NCBI GenBank assembly: GCA_009859145.1
Contig: VRVR01000029.1
Location: 248,001-312,000 of the forward strand
Length of the DNA: 64,000 bases
Origin: Andalucia godoyi
Taxonomy: Eukaryota > Discoba > Jakobea > Jakobida > Andaluciidae
Direction: 5' to 3'
Part shown: in pieces, positions 10,084-20,022 of the stretch
Numbering within the stretch: the stretch's first letter is position 1
How the letters are laid out: the number at the start of each line of letters is the position of its first letter
Made by a program: the position numbers and the translations under genes
Notes under the pieces: model-generated
What the model was told of the DNA's origin: nothing
The model's database searches: none
What the model saw: only the letters and a program-made list of their open reading frames with translations

Positions 10084-10809
10084 ATGACGGACGCGAATGG
10101 CGGACTGAAACGGATACGGGGGTCCGGGGATCGTGAGCAGTACCAGATGATACGGAGAGAGGCCGAGTCGTTGATGGAGACGATGTTGTCAGATGCATCA
10201 ACAGCGGTTGGGAAGCTGAAGCAGGCGGTGGATCGCGCATCGACAAAGGGCGCACATCACCGAATGCATCTCGAAGGAATTGTTCTTGTTTTGTACGATC
10301 TCCTATCGCAAAAGTCTCAGGAATTGGACACGTGGAAAAGGACAGTTCGTATGGATCCGCTGGTGCAACGGACGCCGGTGTTTCAAAAACAGGCGCAAAA
10401 ATACGGTAGAGGAAGAGGCTCGCAGGCGATGGGCTCTCCTACGGCACAGAACACTGCGGCTGCCGGTCATCCGGACTCGGAAGACGGAAAATCGCAAGTG
10501 TTGTTGCAGCATCAGAACAGAATGCAGAAGTTCCACGAACAGGATCGCCTGGCGTATGAAGTTGAGCATGTGGAAAGCCAGCTCTTGGATATTTCGGCAA
10601 TGTCAACATTCTTTAGCGCAAAGGTGATGGATCAAATGGAGACCATCCAGAGAATGCAAGACGAGGCGATCAAGGCAGAGTCCCATGCCGAGGCGGCTCT
10701 CGGCCAGCTCAACCAAGCAAAGAAGCAGCGGTCGTGTTTCCGAACATTCGTTCTTGTCTATGTCTTTATCGCCAGTCTTATGATTCTGTTCCTGGATGCG
10801 ATCATGTGA
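10084..10809 (+). CDS. Qa-SNARE of the syntaxin-18/Ufe1 type
   Basis: A 241-residue tail-anchored protein. The C-terminal 20 residues are a single hydrophobic segment (FVLVYVFIASLMILFLDAIM) ending in the short luminal tail usual for SNAREs. Just before it is a heptad region of about 60 residues (roughly 155-215: VEHVESQLLDISAMSTFFSA, VMDQMETIQRM). The tail with FLD near the end and the preceding basic-aromatic RSCFRTF match syntaxin-18/Ufe1, the ER Qa-SNARE for Golgi-to-ER retrograde fusion. The N-terminal half is a helical domain with a Gly/Ser-rich linker at about 108-140. The family assignment rests on the C-terminal pattern and is good but not certain. Confidence 0.75.
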   Translation: MTDANGGLKRIRGSGDREQYQMIRREAESLMETMLSDASTAVGKLKQAVDRASTKGAHHRMHLEGIVLVLYDLLSQKSQELDTWKRTVRMDPLVQRTPVFQKQAQKYGRGRGSQAMGSPTAQNTAAAGHPDSEDGKSQVLLQHQNRMQKFHEQDRLAYEVEHVESQLLDISAMSTFFSAKVMDQMETIQRMQDEAIKAESHAEAALGQLNQAKKQRSCFRTFVLVYVFIASLMILFLDAIM

Positions 10810-11042
10810 AGACCAGCAAAGACAACGGCGACGACGACGATGACGGCGAAGCACGATTGCAAGATGTGAGCGAGGTAGCTGAGCTTACTGCCGATTCTGC
10901 AACCGCGTTTCAAACGATGCTCCCCCCCCTTCAGAAAACAACAACAAAAAAAAATATGAAGAAGACAGACAACATTGCCATTTATATTACAAAAAAGAGG
11001 GGTCGTTGGTGGGGAAAGGACGTTCGCGAGCCGCCACAGACT

Positions 11043-12980
11043 CTATATTCTCTGCCCGTAGCGTGGACGTTCTTGGTGACGTTTTCCTCGAACCATGATT
11101 TGGTCCGAGGCCGAGTTCAATTCGAGCGACTGGCAACCGAGCGGCGTCGGACTTGCATTTGACTGTCGCAGATCCTTTTGAGGCATGTTCATTGCTGCTG
11201 CCTTTCGTGGGACTTTTTGAGTTGGGGAAACATCCTTTTGTGAACTGCGTATTGTCGACCCGAATCCTTCAATTCGCACGTTACTTGCCGGAAGCTGGTG
11301 CGCCAGTTTGGAAGGAGATGGGTGATCCGTACTGCTTTGCTGACATTGGACGGCCACAACTGCAGCGACCTTTGCCGAGCGATGAGCGTCGGGTGAAATA
11401 CGATTTGCACCAGGTGGATGCTGCTGCTTCTTGAAAGATTCCGAGACAAGAACATGATCTCCCAAATCAGCATCTTTTGGTGGCGCAATCGATGGGAATA
11501 GCGGCTTTTGGGAGTTGCACCGGCGAAGCAGCTCTTGCTTCTTCTTTCCATGGACATGGACTTTTGACACAGCCATCGAGCACTTTTCTGAATGATTTTT
11601 GATCCGATCGCTCGGAAACTGCTTTGAACAGCGAGGGCACATGACCGGTCGCGGGCCCAAATCTGACTCGTCTTCGTGGCACTTGTCGTTGTTGATGTCC
11701 CATGTATCCGTGAAAGAGAAAATTACCTGCTGGCCGCCGTCGTCATCATCGTAGTAAACAACTCCCGATTCCGAGATTGCACCCTTTCGAAGGTGCGATG
11801 TGTGTTTCGGAGAGTCTTTATGGAGAGCGTCCGAACGTCGATTTCCTTGCTGCTGTGCTTGCTTTGATGTGGAATGCGACGCGGAGTCCGACAGGATCGC
11901 GGAGTCTGCGATGCGATTGAGATGCATCTCTTGCTCAACAGCAGAATGGATGATACCACCACCACCACCACCAGTGTTGTCGTTTTTGCGGCTATTGTTA
12001 TTGTCGTCGTCGTCAATGAAACCGGTGTGGTTATTGTTATTATTGTTGCAGCCCCCGTTGCTGCCATTTCCGCTGCAATTTTCGTACTCCTTGGGAACGG
12101 CTTTTGCTCGATGCTTCCGCCGAGACGCATGAGCTGACGAGGATCGCAGCCGGCCATCGGGACTAGCATAAACATTCACAACTCCTCGTGAGGCGCGTCG
12201 AGTGCCATGTGCAGAGGCCGACCCTCGGCTTCCTGCACAAAACCGGTCGAATTCTGCAGGCTCGATCTTCTCCAAGACACGCTGCAAATCAAGAACCGCT
12301 TGCGCTTTTGATTCTGGGGACTGCTGCACATCCTTTGTCCTGTAATGACGATGGTGGTAGTGGTGCTGGTGGTGGTGCTGGTGATGAGGCTGTTGTGGCT
12401 GCTGTGGTAGATGATGCTGGTGGTACGGTGGCTGCTGCTGATTGTGGTGCTGATTGTGGTGATGGCTGTGGTGGGGAGGATTGTGTTGTGATGGGGGCGT
12501 GCTATTATGCAGCGACGAACCAGTCTTGATGGATACCAACGAATCTCTCCGATGAAGATGCACGACGCCATGATGATTCTTTGAACTGCCTGCGGCGGGG
12601 GCGTTCGTAGGCTTTATCAAGGGAAAGAGGGATCCCGAAGTAGAACTAGAACCGGCGTTCGGTGCATTTGCGTTTTCGGCAACTCCATTGTTCGCATGGC
12701 CGTACCATGGGAAGCTGCTATTGCTACCGGTAGTGTTCATGCTGCTACTGATGTTCCCATTGCTGGGAACCGGCGGTGCTTTAGAAGCCCCAGCATTGCC
12801 ACTGGTCGGTCCTTGTGTTTGCAAGCAAAGTGAAGAAGGAAACGAGTTGAATGAGGACGAGGGACTGGGACTGGTGATTTCCTTGCCGTATTCCTCGTCA
12901 GCAAGCACCTGAGCATGGAAGTCTGCAAGAATCGAAGCGTGATGCCGCGAATGCCGCGATGCTTCTGGATCATCGATCAT
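11043..12980 (-). CDS. C2HC zinc-finger protein with long disordered regions
   Basis: A 645-residue protein dominated by low-complexity sequence: Ser/Asn-rich, then His/Gln/Pro-rich (about 170-215), then Asn/Gly-rich. One folded element stands out in the C-terminal half: PVMCPRCSKQFPSDRIKNHSEKC, split here as PVMCPRCSKQF and NHSEKC. This is a Cys-x2-Cys...His-x3-Cys finger of the zf-C2HC_2 type found in centrosomal, ciliary and UBZ-like proteins, followed by a basic KKKQELLRR stretch. Nothing else is recognisable, so function is unknown. The His-rich tract is encoded by CAC/CAT repeats and may vary in length. Confidence 0.75.
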   Translation of the reverse strand: MIDDPEASRHSRHHASILADFHAQVLADEEYGKEITSPSPSSSFNSFPSSLCLQTQGPTSGNAGASKAPPVPSNGNISSSMNTTGSNSSFPWYGHANNGVAENANAPNAGSSSTSGSLFPLIKPTNAPAAGSSKNHHGVVHLHRRDSLVSIKTGSSLHNSTPPSQHNPPHHSHHHNQHHNQQQPPYHQHHLPQQPQQPHHQHHHQHHYHHRHYRTKDVQQSPESKAQAVLDLQRVLEKIEPAEFDRFCAGSRGSASAHGTRRASRGVVNVYASPDGRLRSSSAHASRRKHRAKAVPKEYENCSGNGSNGGCNNNNNNHTGFIDDDDNNNSRKNDNTGGGGGGIIHSAVEQEMHLNRIADSAILSDSASHSTSKQAQQQGNRRSDALHKDSPKHTSHLRKGAISESGVVYYDDDDGGQQVIFSFTDTWDINNDKCHEDESDLGPRPVMCPRCSKQFPSDRIKNHSEKCSMAVSKVHVHGKKKQELLRRCNSQKPLFPSIAPPKDADLGDHVLVSESFKKQQHPPGANRISPDAHRSAKVAAVVAVQCQQSSTDHPSPSKLAHQLPASNVRIEGFGSTIRSSQKDVSPTQKVPRKAAAMNMPQKDLRQSNASPTPLGCQSLELNSASDQIMVRGKRHQERPRYGQRI

Positions 12981-13156
12981 AGTGCGCTAACGGAACACCG
13001 ACTTGAGTGTTGACTGCTCGCACAGGCCCAGAACCAAGGAAGGGGGGTGTGGATAGAAACTGGAAAGCGATTCAACAGGGAAAGTGCTATTGATGATAAA
13101 ACGCACGACGAAGGTTGGTTTGCGGGAGCCACGGTGTACAACGACAGATGAAGAGC

Positions 13157-13175
13157 GGGGGGGGGGGGGGGGGGG
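13157..13175. repeat. Poly-G tract of 19 bases
   Basis: An uninterrupted run of 19 guanines on the plus strand. It could form a G-quadruplex, and its length may be unreliable in an assembly. Confidence 0.9.
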
Positions 13176-14798
13176 CAGAAAGGGGTCCTGGTGGAACGCA
13201 GTGACGTTTGAAGCCAGCAAACAGTAAAATTAACGATCAATGCTGAAGTGATACGGAACAAAACGTTGATAATGACCGCGATTCTGTACGGAAGAAAGAA
13301 ACGAGCGACTGGGGTACCGAGTTGAACCCGATCTCCCACGCTTGCGGCTTGCCAACGACTTTTGAGTTTTCATTCCCAGCACGAGTTGATGGATCATTGC
13401 AGCGGCATGAGCAGCCCCCTATGCGTTGATAGGCGAAAGAACAAATGGTCGTATGGGCACACTGCACGCCCTGCTCACACCTTCTCGTGACCATCACTCG
13501 AAGTCAGCTTTCTCGAAGCCAGGTCGATCGTCTGTGTGCGGGATGCCTTTCCCAACAGCCCCGTGAAATCGTCTGCGCTCCCCCACCCTCGATGCACCGT
13601 ACACCAGGCGTTGCTGAAAGGATTCGCATGACACAGCAGACGCGCGCAACACTGAAGCTGAACGGGTCGCTCCAGCAAGTAGTCGCGCTCGGTGCCTTTC
13701 GTTTTTGTCCTGCCCCCCTTGCCTCCGCCGCCCTATCACTGACTGCAGAAATGTTCGTGGAGGTGGTGTAGCTGCAGTCCACGATTCTGCTGTTGCCTGC
13801 GAGTACGCATGCCGGAAATGCTGCGAGGTGCTTTGTCCCTCGTTCTTCTCATGCTCACCCCATTCAACGCACCGTTCTTCTGAATGTCTCTTATCTTCGA
13901 CTGCAAGCAGAAAATTTCATTTCCACAGCACGGTTTTATCGATTCTGTTCCTCCCCGGCTGATAAACCTTTTCCAAAGGGACGACGTGCCCATCATCAGC
14001 AGCAGGAATCCCCGCCGAATTACTTCTTCTTCAGCGGCGAACTTTTTAGGCCTTTTTTTTTTCGGGCCGACTTCTGGTGACGTAAACTTCAAGACCACGA
14101 CATTTGGGGAGAAACAAGAACCATTTTTGATCTCTCTCTCTCTCTCTCTTGACGTCAATGTGAGGAAGAAAAAGAAAAGAAAGGAAAAAAACCGGTTTCT
14201 TTGGACGTCCGGTGGTGCGCAGCAACTGTCCCTGTGTTCTTTTTTGTGCAGAAGCACAAGCAGGGTACGCCGCGCTCCTCACTACAAAATTGTACGACTA
14301 CTGGGGGAGGGGAGCCTCTTCCGATGCTGCTGCTCGCAAGATCAAGTCAGCGAATGCTGTGTGTAACACCGAGGCCTCCTTCCAAAGAAATCGAAAAAAC
14401 GAAAAAAAGAGCGCCCCTGTGCTGCTGTTTCTTCAGCAGAGAGTGACGGCACCGCTGTGTTTCGGCGATCGCGGTCTGCTTATCTCGCAGTGCTGGACAC
14501 GCGAACGTTGCGTCGAGTCCGGGGCGGAGTCCGAGGTCGACGTGTGACCTGATTCCTGCGATACCTCGAGACATAGCCTTATTTATCCTGCAAGCGACCA
14601 AGTTCAACATCTTTTTGGAACGCTTGCAATTGCTGTTTCACTGTCCACTACTCTGAATTTTGAAATTCGCTGAATTTTCATGCAACTCTGTTCTCGTGCA
14701 CCCATCTTCCATCATCCTGCTTACTTCGTACCCCCCAACCCCGCTTCTCTGGCAAGATGATGTGACTTCCATTTCTCTTCCACGCCCACCGCTTCTCC

Positions 14799-14850
14799 AT
14801 CATCATCATCACCATCACCATCATCATCATCTTCATCATCATCATCTTCT
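14799..14850. repeat. CAT/CATCAC trinucleotide repeat
   Basis: About 50 bases of CAT/CAC triplets in the upstream region of the membrane-protein gene that starts at 14890. Confidence 0.9.
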
Positions 14851-14889
14851 TCTTCAAAGAAAATCCCAAACGAAACGAACAAGAAAAAA

Positions 14890-15663
14890 ATGTCTTCTTC
14901 AAGCCTTCTTTTGCAAATGACGGCTTCTTCGAAAGGAGGATGCGCAGTGGATCCGAATGCTGCGAAAGGATGCAAGCTGGCGTCCGGTCAAACAGAACTT
15001 TTTTCTCATCTCGCTCTTTTTTTGCGCCGTTTTCAACGTGCTTCTTCACAAAAGAACGCGTCAAACGGGGTCGCTAGTGACAGTGGTGTCTGCAAAGACA
15101 ACGACAGGAGCATCAGCATTCGCATGTTTTCCGCGAGTCCGTCTCCGACGCTGATCATGCAGCAGCACACGCATCCACTGTCACCCGTGGAAGAGATATG
15201 CAAGCTGAATCGTGCCGAGCGGTTTGTCATGCTTTGGCTCGATAGCATCTTTTTCAGCATTCTTCCATGCATGTGGGGGATCCTTCATCCAGTCGATCAG
15301 GCAAAGGCGCTGCTTCCTGCATGGGACCATGATCCCCATTTCACAGCGGTCATTGAACACGAAGTTGTGCAAGGAATCACCCGCATGTTTTGCGGCGTGT
15401 GCATCATTCTTGCATTCATGTTGCTGGTAGTCACCCTGTGGGGAGGTCCGACTGCACAGCGGCGAATGATGCAATTCCTGTCCATTGGAGACGTCATTCA
15501 CGGTGCTGCATGGTTCTACTCGATGCATGCTGCTCGAGCAGCAGTGATGAACCAAGATGTGATCTGCCATTTCCTGTTCAATACCATTAGTGCTAGCACT
15601 CGCATCCTGTACCACGCTCGAACCTCTCGGCAGCTGCGCAGATTATCCCAGAAGGAAAAGTGA
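14890..15663 (+). CDS. Unknown multi-span membrane protein, 257 aa
   Basis: The N-terminal 100 residues are hydrophilic and low in conservation cues. From about 110 there are four hydrophobic segments: FVMLWLDSIFFSILPCMWGI, GITRMFCGVCIILAFMLLVV, FLSIGDVIHGAAWFYSM and a weaker one at VICHFLFNTISA. A short Arg/Lys-rich cytosolic tail (RQLRRLSQKEK) follows. The IGDxxH pattern in the third helix and the RMF...A spacing in the second recur in small four-helix eukaryotic membrane proteins of unknown function. I do not assign a function. The ATG at 14890 follows an A-rich leader; the next in-frame ATG is at residue 10. A CAT microsatellite lies about 50 bases upstream. Confidence 0.7.
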   Translation: MSSSSLLLQMTASSKGGCAVDPNAAKGCKLASGQTELFSHLALFLRRFQRASSQKNASNGVASDSGVCKDNDRSISIRMFSASPSPTLIMQQHTHPLSPVEEICKLNRAERFVMLWLDSIFFSILPCMWGILHPVDQAKALLPAWDHDPHFTAVIEHEVVQGITRMFCGVCIILAFMLLVVTLWGGPTAQRRMMQFLSIGDVIHGAAWFYSMHAARAAVMNQDVICHFLFNTISASTRILYHARTSRQLRRLSQKEK

Positions 15664-15865
15664 AACCTCTGCAGCGATTCCTCCGCTTGCAACTGATGTA
15701 CCGTACGTTATTGTTCATAATTGCTGGCTGCAATTTTATAAAAAAAAACCACGAAGAACGGCGCAAAGCTCCCATACTTTTCTTTTGTATGTCGATTTTT
15801 CACGCGAAAAACAGTCGCTCAGACAGCGCGCGCGAGAAACCCATCCCATCTAAGTACATACATAC

Positions 15866-15905
15866 ACAAGCACGCACACACACACACACACACACACGCA
15901 CGGAG
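15866..15905. repeat. (CA)n microsatellite upstream of ALKBH8-like gene
   Basis: A CA-rich stretch with a pure CA run at about 15875-15897, ending roughly 25 bases before the ATG at 15931. Confidence 0.9.
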
Positions 15906-15930
15906 ACACACAGAGGCGGCGTCAATACGG

Positions 15931-17253
15931 ATGTACCGGATAGTACCGGCTGAAGATACGTCGTCAAAACAGCAGTTTAAAGGCACTGCAAAGCCACATC
16001 GACATGCGTATCTTGCAAATGTGGATCCATCTGTCGCGGCAGATACTCTGTTTCGCGTGCTGTCACAGTATGCACTTCCCCTCCCCCCTCCCTCCCCCCA
16101 CCATAGTATTTATTTGCTGTCGTTATTGCTTTTGGTGTGGCCAGGACTGCGTAACTACTTACACGTCTTTCAATCAAAGGACAAAAAACATGATTCTTCA
16201 TTGACATGTACGCGCACACTGACATTGGCATTTGTTTTTCTATTTTTGTTGTTCGATAGATTTGGAGAAATTGAACAAATACTAGTGTACCCGAACTTGA
16301 GAGCCATCATGGTTTCCTTCGCCACGGTGCAATCTGCGATCAATTGCCATGACACACTGAGCAACGCGGTCCATCCAGAAATATCCAATTTAGACCGCCA
16401 CATCCGCTTTGCGTATTCTCGAGAAGTATGACCCCTTTCCTTCATTCATTCATCCATCCATCCACGCGTCCATTCGTGCGTGCTGGATGCCGGATGCTTT
16501 ATTCAGCTTCCTCACACAGATAGAATGACACTCATACCCATCCTTTGGTTCTATCTTGTCATTTTGCCACTCCTCCCACGGCGGTACATGCAGAAAGAAG
16601 GCTTGTCAACAGAATGGAGAATACCTGCGTTGTCGTGGAGCTCAGAGATTTCAGTTCCGGGATTGGTGCTGATACCTGATTTTGTGTCCGAGGCATTGGA
16701 GGCTGTGCTCATCCAGACATTTGACGAAAATCCGTGGACGGATCTGCTGGGTCGTCGAGTTCAGCACTACATTCGTAGTTTTGATTACAGAACGCGGTAT
16801 GCAAGTGTCGTTGCGGACGGGCTGCCGATGTTTCCAGGGCTGCAAGACGTCTTGGACATGATTGCGAATGATCACTCTTATCAAAGGCCATGGGACGTAG
16901 CTGACCAGGTTACAGTCAACGACTATGAGCCCGGCCATGGCATTCCGCCACATGTAGACACTGTGGACGCGTTTGAGGATTGTATTATCTCCATCTCGCT
17001 GCGGTCTCCCATCATCATGGAATTTGAAAAGCAGGGAGAACCAGACCAAAGAAAACTTGTCGATTTACCTGCTCGGTCATTGGTGGCTTTCTGTGGAGAT
17101 TCGAGGTACGCGTGGACTCATGGAATTCGATACAGAATGAACGACCGGTTGGACGACACAACGTTTCGCACTCGGCAGCGACGCATTAGTATCACCGTGC
17201 GTCGCATTCGCGAAGGAGCACCTGGATCCGCAACCGCCTGCACGAACCTGTAG
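15931..17253 (+). CDS. ALKBH8-like RRM + AlkB dioxygenase, three exons
   Basis: Exons 15931-16067, 16260-16425 and 16594-17253 join in frame to give 320 residues. An RRM domain (about 25-100) contains the junction SQ-FGEIEQI, which restores an RRM strand exactly across intron 1. A 2-oxoglutarate/Fe(II) AlkB domain follows (about 105-310) with HVD (His221, Asp223), the distal His in WTHGIRYR (His277) and the Arg-rich RRISITVRR 2-oxoglutarate-binding end. YEPGHGIPPH and FEDCIISISL are very close to ALKBH8. Animal ALKBH8 also has a methyltransferase domain that makes the wobble uridine mcm5U; here the protein ends after AlkB, as in the plant AlkB-only form. The expected role is hydroxylation of mcm5U in tRNA-Gly, by family. 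This is the only gene in the window with clearly supported introns. Confidence 0.9.
16068..16259 (+). other. Intron 1 of the ALKBH8-like gene
   Basis: A 192-base intron with GTATGC donor and ATAG acceptor. It is pyrimidine-rich, with a T-rich run before the acceptor. Removing it joins the two halves of the RRM in frame (phase 2). Confidence 0.85.
16426..16593 (+). other. Intron 2 of the ALKBH8-like gene
   Basis: A 168-base intron with GTATGA donor and GCAG acceptor, containing a CATT/CATC repeat near its start. Its removal joins the end of the RRM (YSRE) to the AlkB domain (KEGLSTEW) in phase 0. Confidence 0.85.
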
Positions 17254-17332
17254 GGGTTGGTGGTGCTACCACGATGCGCAACGATGGCCAGTATATTGTT
17301 CGAGATTTGAGCATTCCACAAGCCACCACCGT

Positions 17333-17701
17333 TGCCACTTATTGCGATATTGATGAAGCAATCCAAAGCGCACGACAACAAAAAACACTGCCACGCGCCG
17401 TGCGCATGCGTCTGTTATCTTGGCAACTCCGTCACGCGATGTCCCATTCGTTTCGCCCCATTTTGATCATGGAATCTCTATAAACACGCCGCCGTGCTGC
17501 ATTCTCGCACAGCGACGCTCATTTCATTTCTTTATTTTTATTGTTATTGTCCAACATCTATCTTGGGAACGTCTCTCATGCCGAGGGGCGTGTTGGGGCC
17601 TACCCCCCTTCCCAATCATGCTGTGCATGTTGCTGGGTTGCAGCATTGATTATGAGTGATCAGCGATGATTATCTGTGGATTAGTGTGCAATGTAGGCGC
17701 T
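17333..17701 (+). mobile_element. Dispersed element copy 1 (degenerate TnpB/Fanzor-like remnant)
   Basis: This segment matches the reverse complement of 45172-45575. The first ~205 bases differ at about a dozen positions by hand alignment; the second half is more diverged but clearly alignable to the shared end ATGTAGGCGCT. It begins 79 bases after the ALKBH8-like stop, in the same orientation. A conserved partial frame reads DIDEAIQSARQQKTLPRA, then LLSWQLRH; another frame reads SINTPPCC. Relative to copy 2 it has lost about 40 bases, including the codons for the DRDWNGARNI motif, and cannot encode a complete protein. Identification as a TnpB/Fanzor remnant rests on copy 2. Confidence 0.6.
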
Positions 17702-17901
17702 GCAAGAAGTTCTTTTAATTATTATCAGGATCATTATTAATCGATTAATAAATAATAATTATTTTTAATGTACAATTTTCCAAGAGTAAATAATAAAAAA
17801 GCATACAAGGATTCGTATTCCGAGAAGAAGAAGGAGAAAAAGAACGACCGCAAAGGGTGAGGACAAGAGAGGGGGGCATGCACGCTTGGAAGAAACTGTA
17901 C

Positions 17902-20022
17902 TTACAGGATATCGGGCGACTCTGGAATGGGGGCTGCGCTTTCCAGTGACAGCCGACTTCTCGGCTTTGTAGAAATGCAGACCCATCGAGAAATGCGTTC
18001 GTACTCCGCAGCGAGCTTGACGTAGTCTCGAAACATTTGCCGAAGTTCAGCCACCGAGTACATGTCAAAGTCGCGGTTGTCGTGAAGCAGCCTCAAATGA
18101 AACTGCTGGCTCTCCGTATCCAAGCGCTTTCCGTGATCAATTCTCATGAGATCAGCGAGCGGCTGCAGCCGTGTGGCGAAGGCAACCTCTTCCTTCTCTT
18201 TGTGAATGGCCTCAACCGCATCTAGCGTCGTCAAATGCTGCACTGCAGACCTCGCGCAAGTTGCATAATATTCTGCTTCTCCTGTCATCCTCAGCGGGTG
18301 TCTCAGGTTCTCAATGTACCACAACGACGAGTGCCAGTTGGGGACGCGCGAAAGTAGCACCGTGTAGACTAGCAATGGAAAGAACTCGTCCGCACCGCTT
18401 TCGGAAGACAGCGCAGAAAACAGTATTTTGCAGCAATTCACAATGGAGACGAGTCTGTCGCGCGGTGTTCGGAACGTGCTCATCCGCCGCAACTCAACAA
18501 TGGCACGTTGGATCAGTTCGGAGTTGTCGTGCACAATCGAAGAGTCGAGGTCAAAGTGGGGCGGACGAAGAATCTTTGCATTTGCCTCGCATCGGTCAAA
18601 CAAGAAGGAGTCCAACTTCCTGTGGACTTCAGGGAAGAGATCATGCAACCTCTTCATGAGAATACGCTCCACGCAATCTCGAATGATGTCCACATCTGTA
18701 TGGGAAGCGCCGGAGATGTCGTGAACATCCATATAGTATGGCTGGAATGCAGGATGTTCCCGAAACATTCCGTCCAATCGCACCATGAAATCACGGATGT
18801 TCTGAGCCTGCAATTCTAAAAACTCGATGGAAGCGTTGGGGCGCTGTTTCAGCTCGCCAGCAACCTGTTCAGAGAACGTGTGAATGGCAGAATTCAGCTG
18901 CTCTGCTTCTCGAATCTTGGTGAGACACTCTCCAGTCTGCAGCCCTCGTGGCCGAAGGACCGTTGCAGCGCAAACCGAGCTCGACCGACTACCGGAACCC
19001 GTATAGTTTGATGCAACACTGGAAGAGGCAACAGAGCCATTTGCCGACGGCTCGATCGCCATCGCCATGCTCACATCATCCATGGAAGACGATGTGGAAA
19101 ACAAACTTAGGGAATCCACAGAGTGGGGAATGCGGTACTCAATCTCGGAGGAGTCAAGGGCGTCTAGCGTTCCTGGCGAGTTGATTTCCTCGGAAGGGAA
19201 CAATGGCTTGTCACTCGTTGGAGAATCCGCAAGGAGCTGCTTCTTCAAGGCTGCCGATGTACCAAAACAGGATGCGCTGTCGACGGATGCTTGTGATCCA
19301 GCAATGGAAACGGGTCTGGATGACGTGCTTTGCACCGAGCTTGCAGTGGACGGAGTAGTCGAGTACGGACTGCTGCTTCCGTTTCCAATTGTCGCAGTGG
19401 ATCCCTGAGCATGAGCGCTTACGATTCGCGATACGGGCGTGGAATTTGTCAGGGACAGCGGGTGCGGGCTGTTGATCGGTGATCGTGAAGCATTCGATTT
19501 GCGATTCTCCTTCAGCCACTCGGCACCTTCCAGCTTGATAGGTTCGGAAATGACATAAAACGGCAACGATGCGCCACAGAGCTGGATCCCAGATTGGCGC
19601 ATAACATGAATTTGGGGGACCTTGTCAAGGGCGATTTCCCCAGAAGCAACCTGGTCAAACACAGTGGGGACACCTTCTCGGATCCGCGTAAAGACCGACA
19701 GTGAATCTTGGAGGAAGCGGATACGCTCTTCATCATTCGGTGGACCAGCAATGACACGCAAATCGTCCACTGCCTGCGAAATCACGCCTCTGACTCCATT
19801 AATCGTTACAAACTGAAACTGGTTTGCTGGATTGAAATACACAACATGCGTCTGTGCGAAATCCATCGAAATCACCACATCCTCTATCGAAACGTTCTGT
19901 GGAACCAAGATTGCAGACGTCTTTTCTCGAGAAATGCTGATGATCAGATCCTGAAAATCTCGCTGATTCCGAAGCACATTCAGGAATTTGTTGTTTTCCT
20001 TTTCATACGTAAGGAACGACAT
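17902..20022 (-). CDS. VPS9-domain Rab5-type guanine nucleotide exchange factor
   Basis: A 706-residue protein. The C-terminal half (about 420-620) carries a helical bundle followed by a VPS9 domain, recognisable from GADEFFPLLVYTVLLSRVP and the following SLWYIENLRHPLRMTGEAEY. The acidic GADE and the TGEAEYY loop are hallmark VPS9 positions that act on Rab5/Vps21 GTPases at endosomes. The N-terminal 170 residues form a separate alpha/beta region without known motifs. Residues about 180-370 are Ser/Thr/Pro-rich linker with several potential phosphorylation sites. It is likely cytosolic and recruited to early endosomes. Together with the FYVE protein at 53.2 kb it is one of two PI3P/Rab5-pathway genes here. 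Confidence 0.88.
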   Translation of the reverse strand: MSFLTYEKENNKFLNVLRNQRDFQDLIISISREKTSAILVPQNVSIEDVVISMDFAQTHVVYFNPANQFQFVTINGVRGVISQAVDDLRVIAGPPNDEERIRFLQDSLSVFTRIREGVPTVFDQVASGEIALDKVPQIHVMRQSGIQLCGASLPFYVISEPIKLEGAEWLKENRKSNASRSPINSPHPLSLTNSTPVSRIVSAHAQGSTATIGNGSSSPYSTTPSTASSVQSTSSRPVSIAGSQASVDSASCFGTSAALKKQLLADSPTSDKPLFPSEEINSPGTLDALDSSEIEYRIPHSVDSLSLFSTSSSMDDVSMAMAIEPSANGSVASSSVASNYTGSGSRSSSVCAATVLRPRGLQTGECLTKIREAEQLNSAIHTFSEQVAGELKQRPNASIEFLELQAQNIRDFMVRLDGMFREHPAFQPYYMDVHDISGASHTDVDIIRDCVERILMKRLHDLFPEVHRKLDSFLFDRCEANAKILRPPHFDLDSSIVHDNSELIQRAIVELRRMSTFRTPRDRLVSIVNCCKILFSALSSESGADEFFPLLVYTVLLSRVPNWHSSLWYIENLRHPLRMTGEAEYYATCARSAVQHLTTLDAVEAIHKEKEEVAFATRLQPLADLMRIDHGKRLDTESQQFHLRLLHDNRDFDMYSVAELRQMFRDYVKLAAEYERISRWVCISTKPRSRLSLESAAPIPESPDIL

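Larger units (their letters stand above)
12981..14889. other. 1.9-kb region without a recognised gene
   Basis: The largest unexplained gap. It contains a 19-base G run (13157-13175), a GC-richer block at about 13290-13790 with several short overlapping frames on both strands, a TC run near 14130, and a CAT-rich tract (14799-14850) just before the next gene. The GC-rich block could be a structured RNA or an exon of an unrecognised gene. I could not match it to RNase P, SRP, snRNA or tRNA consensus elements. Confidence 0.4.

Noticed and set aside
13445-13771. 108-codon plus-strand frame and overlapping minus-strand frames
   Set aside because: Several frames on both strands are equally open over the same DNA, with no recognisable protein; reported as an unexplained block instead.
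17254-17483. Extra 3' exon of the ALKBH8-like gene or separate small gene (DIDEAIQSARQQ)
   Set aside because: The same sequence follows an unrelated gene at 45.5 kb, so it is a dispersed repeat; differences between copies alter amino acids freely.
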